A stretch of DNA of 64,000 nucleotides from Bacteroides sp. (lineage in GTDB: Bacteria; Bacteroidota; Bacteroidia; Bacteroidales; Bacteroidaceae): the NCBI GenBank assembly GCA_022648295.1, contig JALCME010000001.1, positions 1-64,000 of the forward strand, read 5' to 3'. The translations under genes were made by a program, and so were the position numbers. The notes below the pieces were generated by a model that saw only the letters and a program-made list of their open reading frames with translations, searched no databases and was not told the DNA's origin. Positions within the stretch are counted from its first letter, which is position 1; every line of letters starts with the position of its first letter. Positions 9,607 to 18,756 of this stretch are shown here, in pieces.

Positions 9607-10746
9607 ATGAACGTAAAACATTTCTTCAGTAACACATTTTGCTTATTAGCACTAAGCGTACTCACAAGTTTGTCATTCTCGGCATGTAGCAGTGACGATG
9701 ATTCATGGGATGACAGCGGTTCAACCGTAACATTGCCTGATTCCCGAGTATATATTTTAAATGAAGGCACCATGGGAAGCAATAACAGTAACATTGAATT
9801 TTATGCTCCAAATGGTGATGCAGATATTATCAGTAATTTCTTTTACACGCAAAATTCAGCAAAGCTAGGTGATACAGGACAAGATATGATTACTTACAAC
9901 AACGATATCTATGTAAGTGTAAACGGCTCTAATTATATTAACAGACTTAATGCAGCAGGAGTGGAACAAGCCAGACATCTGTTCAATTCGGATTCAGACT
10001 CAGATATGACAGGAGGAATCCGTTATTTGGCTGCAAAAGGAGGATATATCTATGCTTCACTTTATGGAGGGGTTATAGCTAAAATCAATGCTAAAACTTT
10101 GGAAGTGGAAGATAAATTGACCGGCATTGGGAATAATCTGGAAGGAATTACCATTTGTAACAATAACCTTTATGTTGCTAATTCTTATAAAATAGAGAAT
10201 GGTAGCTATATTTATATGACTGATGTATTTGTTATAGATCTGAATACCTTTACTTTAACAGACACCCTGACCGTAACTCAAAATCCGAATAAACTCATAA
10301 CGGCTGACAATAAAGTTTTCCTTATCTCGTGGGATTATAGTGCAGAAAGCTATGTACTCCAAATGATAGACCCTTCCAATAATAATGTGACCCGATTAGG
10401 TTATGCTACCAATATGGCAGCAGGCGATGGGATAGTATACCTAATTGATTCAAGAACCGATTATTCCAACTGGCCTGAAACATCTACAATAAATGCATTC
10501 AGCAGTTACAACATTTCAACAGGCGAAATGAATAGTTCTTCTTATTTGCAAAATATACCGTCCGAATTATCAAGCACAAGTATTTCCATGATTCAAGTAA
10601 ATCCCAACAATGGTGATATTTATATTGGCACTACATTCTATAGCAATAGCAATGGAAATATCTATCGGTTTACAAAGAATGGGGCATTTGTAGAAAAGTT
10701 TGACTGCGGTGGACAAACTCCTACTCAGGCTGTTTTCCTTAATTGA
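9607..10746 (+). CDS. btuG: BtuG-like surface B12-binding lipoprotein
   Basis: A 379-residue lipoprotein predicted to be a seven-bladed beta-propeller. The signal peptide ends in SFSAC (Cys27), followed by SSDDDSWDD; an acidic run right after the lipid Cys is the known surface-export signal of Bacteroides lipoproteins. The body shows repeated blade-like strands (VYILNEGTMGSNNSNIEFY, DIYVSVNGSNYI, GYIYASLYGGVIAKI, NLYVANSYK, GDIYIGTTFY), matching DUF5074/YncE-like propellers. In characterised Bacteroides loci, BtuG captures cobalamin with very high affinity and caps BtuB. The position between btuB and btuF supports this assignment. The binding residues cannot be verified by eye. Confidence 0.85.
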   Translation: MNVKHFFSNTFCLLALSVLTSLSFSACSSDDDSWDDSGSTVTLPDSRVYILNEGTMGSNNSNIEFYAPNGDADIISNFFYTQNSAKLGDTGQDMITYNNDIYVSVNGSNYINRLNAAGVEQARHLFNSDSDSDMTGGIRYLAAKGGYIYASLYGGVIAKINAKTLEVEDKLTGIGNNLEGITICNNNLYVANSYKIENGSYIYMTDVFVIDLNTFTLTDTLTVTQNPNKLITADNKVFLISWDYSAESYVLQMIDPSNNNVTRLGYATNMAAGDGIVYLIDSRTDYSNWPETSTINAFSSYNISTGEMNSSSYLQNIPSELSSTSISMIQVNPNNGDIYIGTTFYSNSNGNIYRFTKNGAFVEKFDCGGQTPTQAVFLN

Positions 10747-10851
10747 TAACAGTCTATAGAAAAAGCTAAGAATTTACAAGATTTACTCATACGTATTCTT
10801 TACAATATCATAAAAACAGTTAGGATACTCAATAATATTAGTTTCAATAAA

Positions 10852-11985
10852 ATGCGAATTTTATATTCAAGTATAGTCCTACTTTCAGTCTTGCTCCTTT
10901 CCGCCTGTGGTGGAAAGAGCAAGACTGCTCCCGTTTCTGCACATGGCGATACCATTACTTTGCACTATGCAGATAATCTCTCGCTAGTGCGTCATAAAGA
11001 ATATACGGTGGCTCAACTGAAAAATCCGTGGGACACAACTAAGATATTGCACACCTATATTTTAATAGATAAGCAATTACCGTTGCCTAAAGAGTTACCA
11101 GGAGGAACAATTATACGCACACCACTCAGCAAAGCAGTAGTTTACTCTTCTGTACATTGCAGTTTGCTGGAACAACTCGGAGCTATAAAAAGTATTGCCG
11201 GAGTATGTGATTTGAAGTATATCAACCTACAGGAAATACACGATGCCTGCCAGGAAGGGGAAATAGCTGATATAGGCGACGGACTGAATCCTGATATTGA
11301 AAAGATTATTGATCTTCATCCTGATGCTATTCTGCTCTCACCCTTTGAGAACAGTGGTGGATATGGACGAATAGAAAAGCTAAACGTACCAATCGTTGAA
11401 TGTGCTGATTATATGGAGACATCTGCCTTAGGTCGTGCGGAATGGATGCGCTTCTATGGACTCTTATTCGGAAAAACAAATGCGGCGGATTCTCTATTTA
11501 CTCGGGTAGAAGAAAATTATAACACATTGAAAGAACGGGTAAAACAAGAGAAAGATCGTCCCACCGTAATGGCAGATTTAAAAACAAGTTCTACATGGTA
11601 CACCCCGGGAGGTAGAAGTACGGTCGCCGGATTGTATGCTGATGCAGGAGCTGATTATATCTTCAAAGAAGATGTTCATAGTGGTTCATTGCCTTTGTCT
11701 TTTGAGGCAATACTGGAAAAAGGACAGCAGGCTGACTTTTGGCTAATTAAATATAATCAGGCAAAAGATAAAACTTACAAAGAACTAGAAAGCGATTATG
11801 CGCCTTATTCCGGATTCCAAGCTTTTAAAGCACGGCATATTTACGGTTGCAACACATATACTGTGCCTTTCTATGAGGAATCTCCTTTTCATCCGGACTG
11901 GTATCTGGAAGATTTAATCAAAATATTCCATCCATCGCTGTTAAAGGCACACCAATTAAGATATTTCACTAAATTAGCGGACTAA
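10852..11985 (+). CDS. btuF: Cobalamin-binding ABC-transporter lipoprotein BtuF
   Basis: A 377-residue periplasmic substrate-binding protein of the BtuF/FepB (helical-backbone, PF01497) type, anchored by a lipoprotein signal ending LLLSAC (Cys19). Family features include AVVYSSVHCSLLEQLGAIKSIAGV, GDGLNPDIEKIIDLHPDAIL, the linking helix around the SALGRAEWMRFYGLLFGKT region, and GLYADAGADYIF in the second lobe. It would receive cobalamin in the periplasm and deliver it to BtuC2D2. The 105-base gap after btuG has no obvious terminator, so it probably shares the riboswitch-controlled transcript. A ferric-siderophore role is the main alternative from sequence alone; context argues for B12. Confidence 0.85.
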   Translation: MRILYSSIVLLSVLLLSACGGKSKTAPVSAHGDTITLHYADNLSLVRHKEYTVAQLKNPWDTTKILHTYILIDKQLPLPKELPGGTIIRTPLSKAVVYSSVHCSLLEQLGAIKSIAGVCDLKYINLQEIHDACQEGEIADIGDGLNPDIEKIIDLHPDAILLSPFENSGGYGRIEKLNVPIVECADYMETSALGRAEWMRFYGLLFGKTNAADSLFTRVEENYNTLKERVKQEKDRPTVMADLKTSSTWYTPGGRSTVAGLYADAGADYIFKEDVHSGSLPLSFEAILEKGQQADFWLIKYNQAKDKTYKELESDYAPYSGFQAFKARHIYGCNTYTVPFYEESPFHPDWYLEDLIKIFHPSLLKAHQLRYFTKLAD

Positions 11986-12007
11986 TTCAAGAAAAGATAA
12001 AATCAGT

Positions 12008-13039
12008 TTGAAAAGTAAAGGTCTAAAATACGGCATCGCTTTAACCTTCATTATCCTAGTGTTGTTAGGAGCCAACCTACTATTCGGCTCGGTACATATC
12101 CCGGCCAATGCGGTATGGAGTATATTGACAGGACATGCTGTGGAGAAAGCGAGTTGGAGTTTCATTATTTGGGAATCACGTATTCCACAAGCTCTGACGG
12201 CCCTGCTATGCGGTGCGGCTCTGGCAGCTTCTGGACTTATGCTGCAAACGGCTTTCAATAATCCGCTGGCAGGACCGTCTATCCTGGGTATTAATTCCGG
12301 TGCCAGTCTGGGAGTAGCCTTAGTTATGCTTGCCGGTGGAGGAACTATAGCCACAGGAGTATTCTCACTATCAGGGTTCTTCTCCGTAATTCTTGGTGCA
12401 TTTATCGGTTCAATGATCGTAATGGGAGTAATTCTTTTCTTCTCCACACTGATTAAAAGCAACATCATGCTACTGATTACAGGTATTATGATTGGATATA
12501 TCACGTCTTCCGCTATCTCGTTACTCAACTTCTTTGCCACAGCCGAGGGGGTACACTCGTACATTATTTGGGGAATGGGAAACTTTGGCGGGGTTTCGTT
12601 ACATCAATTACCTTATTTTGCAGGCATTTGTGTAGCCGGGTTATTGTTTTCCATTCTATTGATTAAACCACTTAATGCCTTATTACTGGGTACGCGCTAT
12701 GCCGAAAATCTGGGGGTAAATATCCGTCGTACACGCAACCTATTATTGATTGCCACCGGGTTACTGACCTCTGTCACCACTGCTTTTTGTGGACCTATCG
12801 CTTTCATCGGACTGGCAATACCACATGTATCCCGATTGATGCTGGGAACTTCCAACCATAATTCCCTGCTACCGGTTACGCTATTAACAGGCGGCGCCAT
12901 TGCACTGCTTTGCAATTTGATATGTGTGCTGCCGGGAGAATCCGGTGTCATTCCACTGAATGCCGTAACACCCATACTCGGAGCCCCGGTTATTATCTAT
13001 GTTATTGTCAACCAACGTAAAATACAGTATTTCAACTAA
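12008..13039 (+). CDS. btuC: Cobalamin ABC-transporter permease BtuC
   Basis: A 343-residue FecCD/BtuC permease with about ten transmembrane helices. Recognisable segments are ILTGHAVEKASW and WESRIPQALTALLCGAALAASGLMLQ near the N-terminus, NPLAGPSILGINSGASLG, the L-loop region LGTRYAENLGVNIRRTRN, which contacts the ATPase, and CGPIAFIGLAIPHVSRLMLG. I use a TTG start at 12008, because no ATG occurs upstream before an in-frame stop at 11975 and the encoded protein starts right at the first helix. The stop overlaps the btuD start by one base (TAATG), so the two are translationally coupled. The protein forms the inner-membrane channel with BtuD. Confidence 0.9.
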   Translation: MKSKGLKYGIALTFIILVLLGANLLFGSVHIPANAVWSILTGHAVEKASWSFIIWESRIPQALTALLCGAALAASGLMLQTAFNNPLAGPSILGINSGASLGVALVMLAGGGTIATGVFSLSGFFSVILGAFIGSMIVMGVILFFSTLIKSNIMLLITGIMIGYITSSAISLLNFFATAEGVHSYIIWGMGNFGGVSLHQLPYFAGICVAGLLFSILLIKPLNALLLGTRYAENLGVNIRRTRNLLLIATGLLTSVTTAFCGPIAFIGLAIPHVSRLMLGTSNHNSLLPVTLLTGGAIALLCNLICVLPGESGVIPLNAVTPILGAPVIIYVIVNQRKIQYFN

Positions 13040-14064
13040 TGGAAAAGAGCCCTGTTATCCTAGCCAACGATTTAGGTATCGGTTACCGCATGAACAAGCG
13101 GGAAAAGCGGGTACACAGCCACCTCTCTTTCCAACTGTACGCTGGCGAACTCACTTGTCTGCTCGGAGCCAACGGCACGGGCAAATCGACTATGCTCCGT
13201 ACTTTATCGGCCTCACAACCACCACTGGAAGGAGAGCTTCTGTTGCAAAACAGACCATTGAGTGAGTATTCCGAAAAAGAGCGTTCACGTACCATTGGCA
13301 TTGTACTGACTGACAAGACCCAAGCTGGAGGATTAACGGTTTACGAATTAGTGGCTTTAGGTCGTCAGCCACATACAGGCTTCTTCGGACGTCTGCAAAA
13401 GAATGACCATACACTGATACAAGAAGCACTAGAAGCAGTAGGCATCAGCCATAAAAGTCGGGCTTATCTTTCTGAACTATCCGACGGAGAAAGACAAAAA
13501 GCAATGATTGCCAAAGCATTGGTACAAGAATGTCCACTTATTCTGCTGGATGAACCCACTGCCTTTCTCGATGTGGTCAGTCGCATTGAGATCATGACCT
13601 TGCTTCATAATCTTGCTGTGGAACAAAACAAAGCGATCCTGCTCTCCACACACGATATTGAACAGGCTTTGGTATTAGCCGACAAACTCTGGTTACTTTC
13701 CAAAGAAAATGGGTTACAGTGCGGTGTGACAGAAGACATGATTCTGAGCCACCGCATGGATGACCTTTTCGCACGCAATGAGATTTTATTCGACTATGCA
13801 CACGGGGTGTATTATCCCGAAGTGAAAAGCCGGAGATTCATCGTTGTGGAAACTCCTAATGATATTCTATTGCATTGGACTACCAATGCACTCAACCGCC
13901 ATGGCTATGCTTGCCTCTCACCGGAAGAACAACAGAGCGGACTCCCCCGATTAAAAGTAAAATCTCAGAATCAACTCCTTTACATCACTAATGAAACCCA
14001 AAAAGAATTTATCTCTTTTGAACAACTGCTACAAGAGATAAATAATGATACTACGAAGAAGTGA
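13039..14064 (+). CDS. btuD: Cobalamin ABC-transporter ATPase BtuD with C-terminal extension
   Basis: A 341-residue ABC ATPase. Walker A is GANGTGKST (residues 43-51, Lys49), the signature is the variant LSDGERQKA, Walker B is LILLDEPTAFLD, and the switch His lies in LLSTHDIEQAL. The usual BtuD/FecE ATPase is near 250 residues; here about 85 extra residues follow the nucleotide-binding domain (from about YAHGVYYPEVKSRRF to the end), a regulatory or structural extension of unknown function. The start overlaps the stop of btuC. This is the last gene of the uptake operon. The following 259 bases hold an AT-rich inverted segment (near 14170-14195) but no clear terminator. Confidence 0.9.
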   Translation: MEKSPVILANDLGIGYRMNKREKRVHSHLSFQLYAGELTCLLGANGTGKSTMLRTLSASQPPLEGELLLQNRPLSEYSEKERSRTIGIVLTDKTQAGGLTVYELVALGRQPHTGFFGRLQKNDHTLIQEALEAVGISHKSRAYLSELSDGERQKAMIAKALVQECPLILLDEPTAFLDVVSRIEIMTLLHNLAVEQNKAILLSTHDIEQALVLADKLWLLSKENGLQCGVTEDMILSHRMDDLFARNEILFDYAHGVYYPEVKSRRFIVVETPNDILLHWTTNALNRHGYACLSPEEQQSGLPRLKVKSQNQLLYITNETQKEFISFEQLLQEINNDTTKK

Positions 14065-14323
14065 GTTTCTATTTCTTTTTAAGATTATTTCACCTTTATC
14101 CATGCAATATTAAGCCTGACAATCTATTTATACAAATGATTTAGCTCCCTGAAAGCAACCATAGTATTTTATCTTTTTTAAGATTAAAAAAATAGGGAGT
14201 TTTATCAGACGCGTTGTCTTTTTAAACAAACGCTATTGCAAGGCATCTTAATTACAATCAATAAGACGTAAAAAACTTAGAGCAACTTAGCAAACAAGAC
14301 AACACATTGCTTTAATTATAAAT

Positions 14324-15817
14324 ATGACAAAGTCAATAAAGAGAGAGATTATTACCGATATTTATGAAGCCTTCGGTAAATATAAAAAGAACAAAGCTTT
14401 TGTTATTAACGACATAACTTACACTTATGGACAACTGGCAAACGCAGTGTATAGCATATCCACACAGATATGCAACAGACAAGATGACATAATAGGTATA
14501 GTGGCAGAAAACAGACTGGAAACTTATGCTTCCATACTAGCCGTACTGCTTTGCGGAAAAACCTATGTTATTTTACATCCCAGTTATCCCGAAGATCGGA
14601 ATAAAAATATTGCTAAACAAGCTGGAGTAAACTCACTACTACATACTGAAGACGCTCAGAACTTTCCTTTAGATAATGTACTGGAGAGGATTTGCACAAC
14701 AGAATTGCGTCAAAGCACTCCACCTGTAGCATATCTTCCACAAGATAACCAGAAAAATGCCTATATCATTTTTACCTCGGGAAGTACTGGAGAGCCGAAA
14801 GGAGTACCTATATCCCGGGAGAATCTAAATGCATTCTACCATGCCTATCATAAATTAGGATGGCAGTTAAGTGAAACAGATCGCATGCTACAGATGTTCG
14901 AACTAACTTTCGATGTATCGGTGGTTTCCCTCTTATATCCTCTGACTTTGGGTGCTTGCATTTACACTGTACCTGTAGAAGGAATAAAATATCTCAATGT
15001 GATTGATATTTTAGAAAAATACGAAATCACATTTGCAGCAGTAGCACCATCACTACTCCAATTAGTCCGCCCTTATTTCTCTGAAATACAATTTCCCAAG
15101 CTAAAGTATCTGATTGTTACCGCGGAAGCTTCCAATGCCGAACTGTTATCTGCATTCAAGTCTTGTGCCCCCAATGCTGCATTTGTCAACCTCTATGGCC
15201 CTACGGAAGGGACAATTTATTGTACTTCGTACTTTATACCTCCTACCGGATGTAAACATCATAATGGCATGGTTGCCATAGGCAAGCCGTTTGACGGGAT
15301 AAGTATTCAATTGATGGCTGATGACGATACGCCTGTCCTGGCTGGAGAATGTGGAGAGCTGTGGATCAGCGGACAACAGGTGATGAAAGGATACTGGAAT
15401 GACCCAGAGAAATCAGGAGCATGTCTCGCACAGTGGAAAGATGGAAAGACCTACTACAAAACAGGAGATCTATGCAAAATAGACGCAGAGGGTGATATTA
15501 TTTACTATGGAAGGAAAGATTACCAAGTAAAGGTACAGGGATTCCGCATTGAACTTAGCGAAATAGAGTATGTAGCTCGTCAGTTTTTTGATGGAAAAAC
15601 CGGAACTGTAGTTACTGCCAGACAAATAGAGAACCAAGGTTGCGAGTTGCATCTTTTCGTAGAAGACACGCACTTTAACTCCACTGAACTGCATGAATAT
15701 ATAAGCAAAAAGTTACCTTACTATATGATTCCTAAACAGATACATAAGATAGAGCACTTTCCGCTAAACAACAGTAACAAAACGGACAGAAAGAAACTAT
15801 TGGATTTAATAAAATAA
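14324..15817 (+). CDS. DltA-like amino-acid/acyl adenylating enzyme
   Basis: A 497-residue stand-alone adenylation domain (ANL superfamily), length close to DltA (about 505). Core motifs are intact: TSGSTGEPKG at residues 151-160, FELTFDVSVVSLLYPL, YGPTE at 291-295, YKTGDLC, GRKDYQVKVQGFRIEL, and the catalytic lysine of the C-terminal subdomain at Lys486 in NKTDRK. Known family chemistry: ATP activates a carboxylic acid (D-Ala for DltA) and loads it on a carrier protein. The carrier is encoded three bases downstream. The substrate is not certain; D-alanine is a reasonable first guess by family. It heads a four-gene operon, and its own promoter could not be pinned down in 14065-14323. Confidence 0.85.
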   Translation: MTKSIKREIITDIYEAFGKYKKNKAFVINDITYTYGQLANAVYSISTQICNRQDDIIGIVAENRLETYASILAVLLCGKTYVILHPSYPEDRNKNIAKQAGVNSLLHTEDAQNFPLDNVLERICTTELRQSTPPVAYLPQDNQKNAYIIFTSGSTGEPKGVPISRENLNAFYHAYHKLGWQLSETDRMLQMFELTFDVSVVSLLYPLTLGACIYTVPVEGIKYLNVIDILEKYEITFAAVAPSLLQLVRPYFSEIQFPKLKYLIVTAEASNAELLSAFKSCAPNAAFVNLYGPTEGTIYCTSYFIPPTGCKHHNGMVAIGKPFDGISIQLMADDDTPVLAGECGELWISGQQVMKGYWNDPEKSGACLAQWKDGKTYYKTGDLCKIDAEGDIIYYGRKDYQVKVQGFRIELSEIEYVARQFFDGKTGTVVTARQIENQGCELHLFVEDTHFNSTELHEYISKKLPYYMIPKQIHKIEHFPLNNSNKTDRKKLLDLIK

Positions 15818-15820
15818 GAT

Positions 15821-16063
15821 ATGGAAACAACTGAAATTTTGAATGAGCTTAACCGGATATTTAACCGAGTTTTAAAAGTTGAAAACATTATTCTCTCCGA
15901 TGAAACAACTGCACAAGATGTAGATGGATGGACTTCGCTAACCAATATGATACTGATCAACGAAATAGAGAAACAATTCAATGTTCGATTCACATTCAGA
16001 GATATTATGAAATTAAAGAGCGTTGGCGACATATGCAGTGCGATTCAAAACAAAATGAAATAA
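15821..16063 (+). CDS. DltC-like acyl/aminoacyl carrier protein
   Basis: An 80-residue acidic four-helix carrier protein. The likely phosphopantetheine site is Ser39 in DGWTSLTNM; most carriers read D-S-L here, so Thr-Ser-Leu is a variant, while the G-W-x-S-L frame fits a subgroup of carriers. Helix II/III sequences (ILINEIEKQFNVRFTF, KLKSVGDICSAI) match acyl-carrier folds. It lies 3 bases after the adenylating enzyme and 4 bases before the acyltransferase, so the three are surely co-translated. Proposed job: carry the activated acid to the membrane acyltransferase. A 4'-phosphopantetheinyl transferase would have to come from elsewhere in the genome. Confidence 0.85.
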   Translation: METTEILNELNRIFNRVLKVENIILSDETTAQDVDGWTSLTNMILINEIEKQFNVRFTFRDIMKLKSVGDICSAIQNKMK

Positions 16064-16067
16064 GGAT

Positions 16068-17507
16068 ATGTCGTTTATCTCTATTAATTTTATTGTACTC
16101 TTTATAAGTACATTTATCCTGTTCTACACACTAAATGCCAAATATAGAAAGTACGTACTATTACTATCCAGTGCCGTATTTATAGGTTTTTACCATATTG
16201 GATTTTTAATTACCGCTGTTTTTATCTCACTTGCTACTTACTACTTCGGGCAGTGGGTTGATGCTTCGAAAAGGGAGAAACGGCGTAACTGTTCGTTTAT
16301 CGTCAGTATAGGGATACTCATAGGTGTTTGGCTGGCATTCAGATATGCCAATCCCCTGATGGAACATTTTAGGGCACTCATAGGATTGACAGCCTCAACG
16401 GAAACATCCCACGCAAACAGCATACTATTTCCTCTGGGCATTTCCTTCTACACTTTCCAAGCAATGTCTTATCTGACAGAAATTTACTGGCAAGAAGAGA
16501 AACCGGAAAAAGACTTATCCATTTTTATGGTATACATGCTTTTCTTCATGAAGTTTCTATCCGGTCCAATTGAAAGACCGGGTGAGCTACTTCCACAACT
16601 CAGAAGACCTAAACCTATAAGCTATAATTCATTGGTTTACGGTACAGAGCTTATAGTAACCGGAATGATAAAAAAGCTGGTTCTCGCTGATTATCTGGCC
16701 CCATATCTTGATGGAATATTTGGTTCCATACACAGTGCCTCAGGTGTTCAACTCTTAATGGCCTGTCTTCTGTATCCGGTGGAGATTTATGGGGACTTCT
16801 CTGGATATACGGATATGGCTTTGGGAGGAGCACGATTATTTGGTTTACAACTTGCTCCCAATTTCAATCGTCCCTTTGCGGCGTTAACAACATCAGATTT
16901 CTGGCGAAGATGGCACATGTCACTATCCTTCTGGATACGCGATTACTTATATCTTCCACTGTCCTCTGCGCTACGCAGACATGGTCAGACTGGTGTCTTT
17001 CTTAGTTTGTTTCTCACCTTTGTCGGATTAGGCGTTTGGCACGGAGCTGGTTGGAACTATGTCGCCTACGGAGTAATTCAGGGAGTTGTCATTTTCTATG
17101 AGATGAAAACCTCCACTTTCCGTAAAAAAGTAAAAAACTGGTTAGGTAATCCAATATTTATAACTCTGTCCATCATACGAACTTATCTGATTTTCGCAGT
17201 TTCACTTCTTTTCTTTCGCTTGGATTCTCTTTCAAGTGCCATATACTATATAAAAAATATATCCTTCCAGGTAAACACAAGTTGGAAAGAACTGAATATC
17301 GGAATGTCGGATCATAACTGCATTGTTGCTAGTTCAGCCCTCGTGCTAATCCTAATCTACGAATACCTGATGTCCAAACATAATTTATTTGACTTACTGG
17401 CAAAACAACCCACTTGGGTGAGATGGGGAATTTACTACCTGCTAGCCATTGTGCTTTTCAGCGTAGGACAGTTTTCATCAGACAGCTTCATATACTTGCA
17501 ATTCTAG
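16068..17507 (+). CDS. MBOAT-family O-acyltransferase (AlgI/DltB type)
   Basis: A 479-residue polytopic membrane-bound O-acyltransferase. The sequence shows the family blocks FLSGPIERPGELLPQL, YGDFSGYTDMALGGARLFGLQ, NFNRPF, DFWRRWHMSLSFWIRDYLYLP (His283) and LGVWHGAGWNY (His325, the expected catalytic His). Overall it looks nearer to alginate O-acetyltransferase AlgI than to Gram-positive DltB. In dlt systems this protein moves the acyl group from the carrier across or to the outer face of the inner membrane. Upstream are the adenylation and carrier genes and downstream an SGNH-like partner, so an ACP-dependent donor is likely rather than acetyl-CoA (inference). The start has an AAGGA-type site just upstream. 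Confidence 0.9.
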   Translation: MSFISINFIVLFISTFILFYTLNAKYRKYVLLLSSAVFIGFYHIGFLITAVFISLATYYFGQWVDASKREKRRNCSFIVSIGILIGVWLAFRYANPLMEHFRALIGLTASTETSHANSILFPLGISFYTFQAMSYLTEIYWQEEKPEKDLSIFMVYMLFFMKFLSGPIERPGELLPQLRRPKPISYNSLVYGTELIVTGMIKKLVLADYLAPYLDGIFGSIHSASGVQLLMACLLYPVEIYGDFSGYTDMALGGARLFGLQLAPNFNRPFAALTTSDFWRRWHMSLSFWIRDYLYLPLSSALRRHGQTGVFLSLFLTFVGLGVWHGAGWNYVAYGVIQGVVIFYEMKTSTFRKKVKNWLGNPIFITLSIIRTYLIFAVSLLFFRLDSLSSAIYYIKNISFQVNTSWKELNIGMSDHNCIVASSALVLILIYEYLMSKHNLFDLLAKQPTWVRWGIYYLLAIVLFSVGQFSSDSFIYLQF

Positions 17508-17529
17508 AACTAAAACAACAAACATAATT

Positions 17530-18573
17530 ATGAAAAGAGACAAAGAAAAAGCTGCTATTACAAAATTTATCCTGAAATTATTAATGCTTTTTATTCCCTT
17601 CTTAATCATGTTGAGCTTCTATTTCAAAGACGACCCCTTCATGGTTTTAAGACACTACACACGTTATGATCATTCTCCCGTTCTCTTAAATGAAGGATGT
17701 GTTGAATGGCAAATGTACTTAAATAACCGTGATAGCATCACCTTCAATTCTTTTATAATGGGTAATTCTTGTACTATGGCCTATCCTTGTAGAGAATGGG
17801 AAAAACATATCGGTTCCGGACGAGCAATGAGACTTTCCGGTCCGGCAGAAAGCATGATGGCTATTTATCATAAATTACAAGCTCTAGATAAAGCTGGAGC
17901 TCCAATCAAAAATGTCTTAATGATTCTAGACAAAGAATCGTTAAAGAAATATCAGCTAAAGACAGGATATAGCAATATATTACCTCCGGCAGTATCCGGC
18001 ATTAGCAACTTTAAATTTCAAGAGACTTTTTGTCAGGCATTTTTCTATCCAAAGTTTCTAATTCCCTATATTGACTACAAGATTTTCCACCAATACCGCC
18101 ACTATATGAGAGGAATAATCAATCCATACGGTGCAGTAAGAGATTCTGTTACCAATGATGTCATAAATCCACGAGAAACTATGATAAAGGAAAAAGGAGA
18201 AGCATATTGGAAAGATGAAGCAAGTAAGTTTGAAAACCCCAAAGACCCCCATTATAGAGACGGAAAATATAAAGAAGCCCAGCCTGTTCTTTTCGACAAT
18301 CAAATTAACTTGCTATGGAGAATAGAAAAGCTACTCCAAAAGCATCATACTGCTATAAAAATAATTATAAGTCCTGATTATAACCAGATCTGTATTAACC
18401 GTAAAGACCTGGAAATGCTTAAAAGAATCTTCGGTGCAGGAAACATTTTCGACTTTAGTGGGATAAACAAATATACGGCGGACATCCATAACTATTATGA
18501 GGGAGGGCATTACCGACCTATTTTAGGTACACGCATATTGCAAGATATTTATCGCAACCAAAGGCAAGAATAA
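17530..18573 (+). CDS. DltD/AlgX-like SGNH-fold membrane-anchored protein
   Basis: A 347-residue protein with one N-terminal membrane helix (about residues 12-28, KFILKLLMLFIPFLIMLSFYF) and a periplasmic domain. SGNH-like elements are visible: a G-N-S block with nucleophile candidate Ser80 (FIMGNSCTMAY) and a C-terminal Glu324-x-x-His327 followed by Tyr and a Gly-rich helix start (EGGHYRPILGTRIL), where many family members have D-x-x-H-Y. Position as the last gene after an MBOAT mirrors dltD after dltB, and algX/algJ or patB beside algI/patA. It probably completes acyl transfer to the final polymer. Similarity is by motif and context only, so a different hydrolase family is possible. Confidence 0.65.
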   Translation: MKRDKEKAAITKFILKLLMLFIPFLIMLSFYFKDDPFMVLRHYTRYDHSPVLLNEGCVEWQMYLNNRDSITFNSFIMGNSCTMAYPCREWEKHIGSGRAMRLSGPAESMMAIYHKLQALDKAGAPIKNVLMILDKESLKKYQLKTGYSNILPPAVSGISNFKFQETFCQAFFYPKFLIPYIDYKIFHQYRHYMRGIINPYGAVRDSVTNDVINPRETMIKEKGEAYWKDEASKFENPKDPHYRDGKYKEAQPVLFDNQINLLWRIEKLLQKHHTAIKIIISPDYNQICINRKDLEMLKRIFGAGNIFDFSGINKYTADIHNYYEGGHYRPILGTRILQDIYRNQRQE

Positions 18574-18697
18574 TAGCAAGACGATAATCTTATCACGGAT
18601 AATTTTATGTTTAACATAGTATTTATCCTGATATAAGAATCTCAATAGTAAAAGGTCAAGAGCCGCTCTCTCTTAATTTCATTGCCAAAGGAGAGCT

Positions 18698-18736
18698 AAA
18701 GAGACTGCTTTCTCAAAGAGAATCAGTCTCTTTTTT
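18698..18736 (+). terminator. Strong terminator after the Dlt-like operon
   Basis: AAAGAGACTG (18698-18707) pairs with CAGTCTCTTT (18724-18733), an inner TTCTC/GAGAA pairing lengthens the stem, and a T run follows. It faces the 3' end of the amidase gene and ends the four-gene operon. Confidence 0.85.
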
Positions 18737-18756
18737 CTCAGTCTTCTAATGCAAAA

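Noticed and set aside
14065..14323. Promoter of the Dlt-like operon
   Set aside because: AT-rich with TATCTTTT-like words, but no clear TAnnTTTG with a proper partner, so no site is claimed.
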